DNA of 28,324 nt, taken from CAYPOY01 sp964412395. Its GTDB lineage: Bacteria; Chloroflexota; Anaerolineae; B4-G1. A program made the translations under genes and the position numbers. Location of the stretch: positions 1-28,324 of the forward strand of contig CAYPOY010000019.1 of the NCBI GenBank assembly GCA_964412395.1. The letters run 5' to 3'. Shown here in pieces: positions 22,286 to 28,324 of the stretch. The notes under the pieces were generated by a model, which worked only from the letters and a program-made list of their open reading frames with translations, was not told where the DNA came from and ran no database searches. How positions within the stretch are numbered: the first letter of the stretch is position 1; each line of letters starts with the position of its first letter.

Positions 22286-22837
22286 ATGGATGAACGATTG
22301 CAGATTCTGGGACTGACCGAGGCGGGAGAGATCAGCGTCGAGGAGGGAGCGCGGCGGTTGGAGGCGCTGGCGGAGGCGCCGGATGCATTTGCTGCCCCTG
22401 TCGCCCGCCCGGTTTGGGTGCGGTGGCTGTGGCAGGCCGTGTTCTGGACAGGGGTCGGTCTGGTGGCAGGCGGCGGGATGCTGGTGGCGTCCGCCTACGC
22501 CCGGGAGGTCGCCGCCAGGTGGTTGATCTGGGGCTGGATCCTCTTCGCCCTGGGTGTGCTGGGGTTGGTGCTGGGCTGGTGGCTGCAGCGGGCCCACTGG
22601 CTCTCCCTGCGGGTGCGGCAGCCTGACGGCCCCAACGTCTCCTTCGCCCTGCCGCTGCCGCTGGGGCCCGTCGCCTGGGTGCTGCGCCTACTCGGTCCTT
22701 TCATCCCACAACTTGAGGAGACGGGGGCAGATGAAATGATCCTGGCACTGCGGGAGGAAATGCAAGACGGACACCCTTTCATAGTCGAGGTGGACGAGGG
22801 AGAGGGCGGGGAGCAAGTGCAAATCTATTTCGGTTAG
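22286..22837 (+). CDS. SHOCT-like domain membrane protein
   Basis: From ATG 22286, with GGAAGG just upstream, the 183-residue protein begins with a SHOCT-like hairpin (DERLQILGLTEAGEISVEEG, residues 2-21, continuing to 30). Two membrane helices follow (about 55-75 and 83-105: WLIWGWILFALGVLGLVLGW). The C-terminal domain has VSFALPLPLGPVAWVLR and ends HPFIVEVDEGEGGEQVQIYF. The tail resembles that of the next protein (VEVMDEEDNERVEIYVE), so the two genes share both an N-terminal and a C-terminal motif. Its start overlaps nothing but lies within 30 bp of the MFS stop. Longer in-frame starts at 22187 and 22247 are less likely. Confidence 0.72.
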   Translation: MDERLQILGLTEAGEISVEEGARRLEALAEAPDAFAAPVARPVWVRWLWQAVFWTGVGLVAGGGMLVASAYAREVAARWLIWGWILFALGVLGLVLGWWLQRAHWLSLRVRQPDGPNVSFALPLPLGPVAWVLRLLGPFIPQLEETGADEMILALREEMQDGHPFIVEVDEGEGGEQVQIYFG

Positions 22838-22847
22838 GAGGTGGAAC

Positions 22848-23228
22848 GTGACGATGGCAAGCGAAGAGCGACTGAAGATTCTCCAGATGCTGGAGGAGGG
22901 GAAAATCACGGCGGATGAGACGGCCACCCTGCTGCGAGCGTTGGAAGGGGGGCGGCGCACTGCGCAGGTAACCCCAACACAGGCTGGGAGGAAAAAGTTC
23001 CTCCGCGTCCAGGTGACCGACATGGCCTCGGGAACGGCGAAGGTGAACGTGACAGTTCCGATGGGGTTGGTGAGCGCGGGATTACGCATGGCGGAGCGGT
23101 TTGCCCCGGAGCTTAAGGGCTTCGACATGCAGGAATTGGAGGACTTGCTCGCCAGCGGCGCGGGCGGCAAGCTCGTTGAGGTGATGGACGAGGAGGACAA
23201 CGAGCGGGTGGAAATCTACGTGGAATAG
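22848..23228 (+). CDS. SHOCT-like domain protein, soluble
   Basis: This 126-residue protein starts at GTG 22848, with AGGAGG (22836-22841) upstream; ATG 22854 is an alternative. Residues 5-35 (SEERLKILQMLEEGKITADE and on) are the SHOCT-like hairpin. The rest contains FLRVQVTDMASGTAKVNVTV, an amphipathic stretch, and a closing VEVMDEEDNERVEIYVE. There is no membrane helix. It follows the membrane version of the same protein 10 bp downstream, suggesting a matched soluble and membrane pair. It is the last gene of the cluster. Confidence 0.78.
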   Translation: MTMASEERLKILQMLEEGKITADETATLLRALEGGRRTAQVTPTQAGRKKFLRVQVTDMASGTAKVNVTVPMGLVSAGLRMAERFAPELKGFDMQELEDLLASGAGGKLVEVMDEEDNERVEIYVE

Positions 23229-23235
23229 ACCTGAT

Positions 23236-23259
23236 AAAACGTGAAACGTGAAACGTAAA
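23236..23259. repeat. ACGTGAA heptamer tract
   Basis: AAAACGTGAAACGTGAAACG followed by TAAA is a short tandem tract just after the last SHOCT gene. A related tract in the opposite orientation lies at 11981-12000. No function is evident. Confidence 0.6.
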
Positions 23260-23360
23260 TTGCCCTTGCAGGGGTGGGCCGGAGGTCGAACCTTGGTCAC
23301 TCCTGTGAGGTATTCTTGATGCACCCCAGGTGGTTTGGGGCACTCCGTCCTGCAGTCTCG

Positions 23361-23391
23361 GCGGGGCCGGCGTTCGACGCGCTGGCCCCGC
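23361..23391 (+). terminator. Candidate terminator hairpin after the SHOCT cluster
   Basis: GCGGGGCC (23361-23368) pairs with GGCCCCGC (23384-23391), with an inner GCG/CGC pair around TTCGA. It is followed by GCTCGTTTC, a poor T-run. It lies between the SHOCT cluster and the cyclase promoter, where a terminator is expected. The rest of the 23229-23511 gap holds no gene I can support. Confidence 0.4.
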
Positions 23392-23452
23392 GCTCGTTTC
23401 TATGGCAAGACGCCGAGTGCGTTGTGGCGGGTTGTCTCCACCATTTGGCAAT

Positions 23453-23481
23453 TTGGCAGGGAGCCAGGCGTGGTGTATACT
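23453..23481 (+). promoter_or_regulatory. Sigma-70-type promoter of the cyclase-like gene
   Basis: TTGGCA (23453-23458) and TATACT (23476-23481) are 17 bp apart. ATG 23512 follows 30 bp later, with GAAGGAG at about 23498-23504 as ribosome binding site. Confidence 0.65.
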
Positions 23482-23511
23482 GACTGTGATACATCTGGAA
23501 GGAGTACACCG

Positions 23512-26500
23512 ATGCCTATCAATCTCTCCGATCCGATCGAGTTCCGCCCTGAACAGGTACAGCGATATCTGCCTTTCAAGTTATACAATGAACTGACCCT
23601 CAACCCAGGCCCTGAGGTCATAGAACAGTGCGTTGAATATCTGACGGACTTGCTGCAAACAGTACAAACCTACTGCTCTGCCCCGGTTCTTACGGAAGCG
23701 AAGCTCGATCCTCACAACGTGCAAGGCAAGTGGTGTGAGGCCGCGTTGCTGTTTGCCGATATCTCGGGTTTTACTGCTATGAGTGAGCGGTTGAACGCGC
23801 GTGGGCGGGCGGGAGCGGAGGAGATCACACACATTGTAAACGCGTACTTTACGGCGATGGTGGACATTTTGCACCACAATGGCGGAGCACTGATCAAGTT
23901 TGGCGGCGACGCGCTGCTGGGGTTGTTTGTAGGCCAGGCACAGAACACGGCCCGCTACGCGGTTCAGGCCGCGCTGGATATGCAGCGGGCGATGGTTCAG
24001 TTTGCCGACGTAGAAACATCAACCGGGCACTTCAAGCTACAAATGAAGGTGGGACTCCACACAGGCCAGGTGTTCACAGCGCACGTAGGAACAGCATCTC
24101 GGATGGAGTACTGGGTGACCGGAGACGACGTGAACCACACGGCGCTGGCCGAAGAGGCTGCCAGGAAAGGACAAATTGTAGTATCCAAAGCCATCCTGCA
24201 ACACCTGGCCGGGTGGGTCGATGCGACGCCTCTGCCCTCCAGCCACCCCGGTGAGCCGTCCTTTTACGCGCTGCCTGTAGCCCCGGTACGCAAGTTGGCA
24301 CCCCCGCCTGTATTAAGAGATTGCTCTATTTCACAACTCTCCACTCTCCACTCTCCACCCTCCACTCTCCGTATATCTGAACTCACGCATCGTCTGGACA
24401 CGTTGGTGCCCTATTTGCCCGCCGGCCTGCTCCCTCGATTGGCGTACAACCCACGCAGTCGCAGGGTGGAGGGAGAGCATCGTCTGGTCGCCGTGTTGTT
24501 CGTCAATGTGGTCGGGTTCAGCGAACTGGCGACCGCGTTGGCATCCGGGGCTTCGGCAGAGCTCAGTCTAGCCCAGACTGACACATTGACGGAGACAATG
24601 CAGGACTATTTTGAGACCATGCAATCCATCATTGAGGGACACGGGGGGACGATCAACAAAACCGACCTGTATTCTACCGGGGACAAATTATTGGCCATAT
24701 TTGGCGCGCCGGTCGCACACGAGGACGACGTGGACCAGGCGGCGCGCGCAGCGGTCGCGATGCAGGCTACATTGGAGGGGGTGAACCAGCGTTTGGCCGC
24801 AAGATGTCCAAACGTGAACGTGCGTCTACGCCAACGCATCGGGCTTTCGACGGGCTACGTGTTCTCCGGGAACGTGGGGTCGGAAACCCGCCAGGAGTAC
24901 ACGATCATGGGCGACGAGGTCAACCTGGCAGCGCGGTTGATGTCGGCCGCCCGGTGGGATGAGACGTGGGTCAGCAGCCACGTGTTCTATTGGTTGGAGC
25001 CTTTCGGCACGTTTGAAGCTGGCGGCGCCCTCTCCCTCAAAGGCAAGCGGGAGCCCGTTCAAGTGTACCGGCTCGAGCACATGGGGGAGACCCGTCGCCC
25101 CAGACCACCCCTGGTTGATCGAGATCAAGCCCAGGCGACGCTGCGAGGCTGTCTGGATCAATTGCTGCAGGGGCAGGGCCAGATCGTCTCGCTGATTGGG
25201 GAGCCGGGCATCGGCAAATCGCGCCTGTTGGCCGAGCTACGACCCGTAGCCGAGGCCCAGGGTGTCCTGTGGCTGGCCGGAGATTGTCGCGAGCAGCAGG
25301 CAACGTATCACCTGTTGGCAAGTCTGTTGCGTGACTATTTGAAACTGGAACCGGCGGACGATCCAAGCATCCAGCGACAGGTGCTGGTGCAGAAAATAGA
25401 GGGCATGTTTGGTCCAGATCAGATCAAGGAAAAGGGGCCTTTTCTGGCCATCGTGATGGACCTGCCGCTGGCCGACAAATGGAGGGAGCGCGTCGAATTC
25501 CTGGGAGAACATCTGTCTGCCCGTCTGGCCAAAGAGATAGCGGAATTTTTTGACCGGTTGACCGAGGATCAGCCGTTGATCCTGGCCTGTGACGATCTGC
25601 ATTGGCTTGACGATGGCTCGGCTGACATTTTGCTCAAGCTTCTGGAGTTAGTCGAGTACGCGCCCATCATGTTGGGCTTTACGCTGCGCCCAGGCCAGTA
25701 CCCCGCTTACGGGCGAGTTGCTGGTGCTGCGACGACCCGGTTTTTCGATTGGCACACGCAGATTCGCCTGAAGCCGCTGAGCGCGGACGACAGCGCTCAA
25801 GTCGTGGCTGCTATCCTGGGTCAGGCCGTCCCATCTGAATTCCAGGAGCGCGTATACCAACGCAGCCGGGGGAACCCGCTGTTTATCGGAGAGATTGCCC
25901 GTACTGCCGTCACTGCGCCCGAGGTCTCGATTCCGGGCCGCGTGCAGAAAGTTATCGAAAGCCGGGTGGACGCGCTGCCCGAAGGGCCACGGCGGACAAT
26001 CAAAGCAGCGGCTGTCGTTGGAGTACAGTTCACCTTGCCCGAGTTGGTGTGTGTGTTGGAGGAACGAGAGCAAGACGTACGGCGCAGCCTGGCCGCATTG
26101 CGCAGAATGCAACTGGTTGACATCAGGGAAAAGAAGTATGAGTTTGTGCATCCTTTGGCCTGGGAGGCCATCTTTAACGGTCAGAGCGATCGAGTTCGAT
26201 GGACCTTTCATCGCAGGTTGGGCGAATATTGGGCGGGACAGACGAACCCACACAAGGCCGCCCATCACTATTTTGCCGCCGAGGTGTGGGACCAGGCGCT
26301 GGAGCAAGGCGAGCGCGCTGCCGACCAGCGCCGTGAAGCGTACGCCAACCAGGAGGCGATCCGGCTATACCGGCAGGCTTTGAAAGCTGCTGAGGAGTTA
26401 GGGGACCTGGCAGCGCAGGGTCGTCTGTATCGCCGGCTGGGCCAGGTCGCCTTGCGCTCAGGGAAGTATGAGCAGGCCGTGCAGGCCCACCAACGAGAGT

Positions 26501-27537
26501 TGGAGTTTTTGCCAGGCGGGTCAGCCGGCGCGTTGGCCCGGGCGGAGGTACACTGTGCGCTAGGGCGTATCTACGATCAGTGGGGCAAATTCGATCAGGC
26601 GCTGGAGGAACTGAACCGGGGACTGAGATTGGCCGGCCAGGAGACGAGTGTAACGCGGGTGCAGTTGTTGCGCGTGCGTTGTTCGGTGTTGACCAGCACT
26701 GGGGAATTGGCTGAAGCGGAACGGGACGGATTGGAAGCCTTGCAGATGGCGCGGGGTACGGATGCGCGCCTGGAAGAAGCGTATGCCTGTAACAACCTGG
26801 GTGTACTCTATGGTACGCAAGGCCAATACGAGCTTGCCCTGGAGTACCATCAACGTAGCTTGACCGTGCGCCGGGAACTGGGTGTCGCTTATGATGTCGC
26901 TCAGTCGCTAGAAAACGTGGGGACAGCGCTCAGTTTCCTGGGAAGGCTGGACGAGGCCGAAGCCCATTATCAGGAGACGTTGGAAACTCAGAAGGACATT
27001 GGCAACCGGGGCGATGAGGCGAGTATCTATCACAACCTGGCCTGGTTGCACCGGGAACGGGAGCAGCCGGAGGCCGCGGAGAGCGAGTTCTTGCACGCGC
27101 TGGCGCTCTGGGAAGGGATGGATCATCGCAGAGGCGTCGCTTTTGTTCACAATGACCTGGGCACGCTCTACCTGGAACAGGGACGGTTGGACGAGGCGCG
27201 AGACCACCTGGAGAGATCGGCTCAGCGCTACGAGGATATGGGAGCCAACACCTTTCTGCCGGAAAACTACGTGGTGCTGGCCCAGGTCTATCTTGGGTTG
27301 GGTCGGCCCCAGGACGCGCTGGCGGCTGCACAGAAAGCGTTGGATTGGGCGCTACAGAACAGAGACCGTCGCCAGGAAGCAATGGCGTGTCGGGCGCTAG
27401 GCGAGGTCCACCTGGCCAGCGCGGACCTGGCTGCTGCGCAGCGTTATGCACAGCGCAGCCTGGATCTGGCACAGGCGGAACCGCCGTTGTCCGACCAGGT
27501 ACAAGTGGCAATGGAACTGCTGGAAAAGATCCGGTAG
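23512..27537 (+). CDS. Soluble-adenylyl-cyclase-like protein: two class III cyclase domains, NTPase, TPRs
   Basis: The 1341-residue soluble protein has cyclase homology domain 1 (about 75-250), domain 2 (about 320-510), an AAA/STAND-type NTPase with Walker A GEPGIGKS (563-570) and Walker B LILACDDLHW (689-698), and TPRs (about 985-1330). Domain 1 has both metal aspartates, Asp83 (FADISGF) and Asp133 (FGGDAL), but lacks the transition-state Arg (Leu212 in VNHTAL). Domain 2 has Asn332 in place of the first Asp, keeps Asp391, and has Asn471 and Arg475 (VNLAARL). One composite cyclase site is therefore predicted, as in mammalian adenylyl cyclases. Lys130 sits where ATP-type cyclases have an adenine-contact Lys, but on the domain that should supply metals. 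ATG 23512 is chosen for its ribosome binding site; the frame upstream has none. Confidence 0.88.
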   Translation: MPINLSDPIEFRPEQVQRYLPFKLYNELTLNPGPEVIEQCVEYLTDLLQTVQTYCSAPVLTEAKLDPHNVQGKWCEAALLFADISGFTAMSERLNARGRAGAEEITHIVNAYFTAMVDILHHNGGALIKFGGDALLGLFVGQAQNTARYAVQAALDMQRAMVQFADVETSTGHFKLQMKVGLHTGQVFTAHVGTASRMEYWVTGDDVNHTALAEEAARKGQIVVSKAILQHLAGWVDATPLPSSHPGEPSFYALPVAPVRKLAPPPVLRDCSISQLSTLHSPPSTLRISELTHRLDTLVPYLPAGLLPRLAYNPRSRRVEGEHRLVAVLFVNVVGFSELATALASGASAELSLAQTDTLTETMQDYFETMQSIIEGHGGTINKTDLYSTGDKLLAIFGAPVAHEDDVDQAARAAVAMQATLEGVNQRLAARCPNVNVRLRQRIGLSTGYVFSGNVGSETRQEYTIMGDEVNLAARLMSAARWDETWVSSHVFYWLEPFGTFEAGGALSLKGKREPVQVYRLEHMGETRRPRPPLVDRDQAQATLRGCLDQLLQGQGQIVSLIGEPGIGKSRLLAELRPVAEAQGVLWLAGDCREQQATYHLLASLLRDYLKLEPADDPSIQRQVLVQKIEGMFGPDQIKEKGPFLAIVMDLPLADKWRERVEFLGEHLSARLAKEIAEFFDRLTEDQPLILACDDLHWLDDGSADILLKLLELVEYAPIMLGFTLRPGQYPAYGRVAGAATTRFFDWHTQIRLKPLSADDSAQVVAAILGQAVPSEFQERVYQRSRGNPLFIGEIARTAVTAPEVSIPGRVQKVIESRVDALPEGPRRTIKAAAVVGVQFTLPELVCVLEEREQDVRRSLAALRRMQLVDIREKKYEFVHPLAWEAIFNGQSDRVRWTFHRRLGEYWAGQTNPHKAAHHYFAAEVWDQALEQGERAADQRREAYANQEAIRLYRQALKAAEELGDLAAQGRLYRRLGQVALRSGKYEQAVQAHQRELEFLPGGSAGALARAEVHCALGRIYDQWGKFDQALEELNRGLRLAGQETSVTRVQLLRVRCSVLTSTGELAEAERDGLEALQMARGTDARLEEAYACNNLGVLYGTQGQYELALEYHQRSLTVRRELGVAYDVAQSLENVGTALSFLGRLDEAEAHYQETLETQKDIGNRGDEASIYHNLAWLHREREQPEAAESEFLHALALWEGMDHRRGVAFVHNDLGTLYLEQGRLDEARDHLERSAQRYEDMGANTFLPENYVVLAQVYLGLGRPQDALAAAQKALDWALQNRDRRQEAMACRALGEVHLASADLAAAQRYAQRSLDLAQAEPPLSDQVQVAMELLEKIR
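24336..24370. repeat. ACTCTCC heptamer repeat in the cyclase linker
   Basis: Five tandem heptamers (one reading ACCCTCC) encode a Ser/Leu/Pro stretch in the linker between cyclase domains 1 and 2. The motif resembles the CTCTCCATCC units of the minisatellite at 15639. The 35-bp length is not a multiple of three, so gain or loss of one unit would break the frame. Confidence 0.75.
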
Positions 27538-27595
27538 TGTTCAAACCGAACGTATGAGCTGTGACTTCGGATTGGACACTTTCTTGACCTCGCAA

Positions 27596-27707
27596 AATAT
27601 GACATCGGATAAAGAGGATTAAACGAACTGGCGTTGGGGCCAATGTCCAACTTAACCTCACAACTGCGGCACAAATTCGGTTAATCCTCCAGATTCGTTG
27701 TCATATT
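27596..27707. repeat. Imperfect inverted repeat between the cyclase and FG-GAP genes
   Basis: Arms 27596-27627 and 27676-27707 match at 26 of 32 positions when one is reverse-complemented (core GAGGATTAA / TTAATCCTC, outer AATATGACA / TGTCATATT) around a 48-base loop. It could be an old MITE-like or interspersed repeat, or a weak terminator. The 228-bp gap holds no gene I can support. Confidence 0.6.
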
Positions 27708-27765
27708 CAGGCCAGGGCAAGTATTTACCATTTGGCGATACACAACACGAATCAGGAGGTGTACC

Positions 27766-28324
27766 ATGCAGAAAATCACACACCTTCTCATCTGCCTGGC
27801 GGGTGCGTTTGGCGCGCTGGCCCTGTTCTTGCTCCTGCCGCCAGGCAGAGCGGCGGCCAGCGGCGGTGCTCCCTTTGGGGCTGGGTCCATCATCACCGAC
27901 ACTGCCGACGGCTCCACATCGGTCTATGCGGCGGATGTGGACGGCGACGGGGATATGGACGTCCTCTCCGCCTCCTTCAACGACGACAAGATTGCCTGGT
28001 ATGAGAACGACGGCGGCTCGCCCCCCGCCTTCACCAGCCATGTCATCACCACCAACGCCAAAATGGCCTGGTCGGTCTACGCGGCGGACGTGGACGGCGA
28101 CGGTGACCTGGATGTCCTCTCCGCCTCCTACGACGACAAGATCGCCTGGTATGAGAACGACGGCAATTCTCCCCCCGCCTTCATCAGTCACGTCATCACC
28201 ACCAACGCCAACGACGCCCGCTCGGTCTACGCGGCGGACGTGGACGGCGACGGCGACCTGGACGTCCTCTCCGCCTCCTACGGCGACGACAAGATCTGCT
28301 TCTCAGAGACTACGAATAGGGAAG
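27766..28324 (+). CDS. Secreted FG-GAP/VCBS-repeat protein, 3' partial
   Basis: The first 186 codons are present. A signal peptide (ICLAGAFGALALFLLLPPGR, then AAA) is followed by three repeats of about 50 residues: SVYAADVDGDGDMDVLSAS, then DDKIAWYENDG and a HVITT turn, starting at 27919, 28072 and 28222. DVDGDGD is the calcium-binding loop of FG-GAP beta-propeller blades, so this is a likely extracellular propeller. AGGAGGT (27754-27760) precedes ATG 27766. The third repeat departs abruptly after DDKI into CFSETTNRE at the very end of the window instead of AWYENDG, which may be a junction or an assembly edge. Confidence 0.85.
   Translation, partial: MQKITHLLICLAGAFGALALFLLLPPGRAAASGGAPFGAGSIITDTADGSTSVYAADVDGDGDMDVLSASFNDDKIAWYENDGGSPPAFTSHVITTNAKMAWSVYAADVDGDGDLDVLSASYDDKIAWYENDGNSPPAFISHVITTNANDARSVYAADVDGDGDLDVLSASYGDDKICFSETTNRE

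Noticed and set aside
27658..28191. A minus-strand frame rich in VVVGGGED-type repeats.
   Set aside because: It is the antisense of the FG-GAP repeats; the plus strand has a ribosome binding site and signal peptide.
27919..28324. Tandem repeats of about 150 bp as a CRISPR-like or satellite array.
   Set aside because: They are coding beta-propeller blades with calcium-binding loops. No spacer-repeat pattern is present.

Overview
The window is about 28 kb of GC-rich bacterial DNA. The gene content (a DUF2089 / DUF4097 / SHOCT-like envelope cluster, M28 peptidases beside dipeptide-type permeases, a soluble-adenylyl-cyclase-like giant, FG-GAP repeats, an endonuclease III-like GIY-YIG protein) and the many short palindromic repeats suggest a Chloroflexota bacterium, probably of the Anaerolineae type. 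No rRNA is present to prove this. I saw no rRNA, tRNA or CRISPR array.

Region 1 (1-5743, plus strand) is a compact housekeeping stretch. It holds the tail of a CAP-domain protein, then coaX (pantothenate kinase) and coaBC, which cover the first three steps of coenzyme A synthesis. A DmpA-like P1 peptidase and a TPR lipoprotein follow with overlapping ends. A fresh promoter precedes a Trm112-like zinc protein, a small membrane protein, a GIY-YIG protein and a HEAT-repeat protein.

Region 2 (5768-16958, minus strand) is a large envelope operon. In transcription order it has a DUF418 membrane protein fused to a DppB-type permease, a DppC-type permease, an M28-like protein, an Ntn-hydrolase lipoprotein, and a 1672-residue membrane-anchored protein with an M28 peptidase domain at each end. 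No ATPase or binding protein is present. The first M28 domain keeps every metal ligand; the second M28 domain and the separate M28-like protein have lost key ligands. A 149-bp MITE-like element with 16-bp inverted ends and a 7-bp duplication sits exactly between DppC and the M28-like gene. Removing it in silico restores one open frame of 839 codons, so a permease-peptidase fusion gene appears to have been split recently. Palindromic repeats are inserted in frame at several places in these genes, and the DUF418-DppB fusion runs through a 21-bp minisatellite.

Region 3 (about 17000-18250) is a gene graveyard. It contains a second MITE-like element with a 10-bp duplication, then fragments of a radical SAM protein, a GH127 glycosidase and an ISL3-type transposase.

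Region 4 (18259-23228, plus strand) starts at a near-perfect sigma-70 promoter with an overlapping palindrome. It encodes a DUF2089 regulator, an acetyltransferase broken by an in-frame TAG, a DUF4097 / coiled-coil protein, a decayed MFS transporter, an intact MFS transporter and two small proteins. Four of the products carry the same short SHOCT-like helical hairpin, which suggests one interacting system.

Region 5 (23453-28324, plus strand) holds a 1341-residue protein laid out like mammalian soluble adenylyl cyclase (two cyclase domains, NTPase, TPRs). Its two cyclase domains carry complementary halves of one active site. A secreted FG-GAP repeat protein follows and runs off the end of the window.
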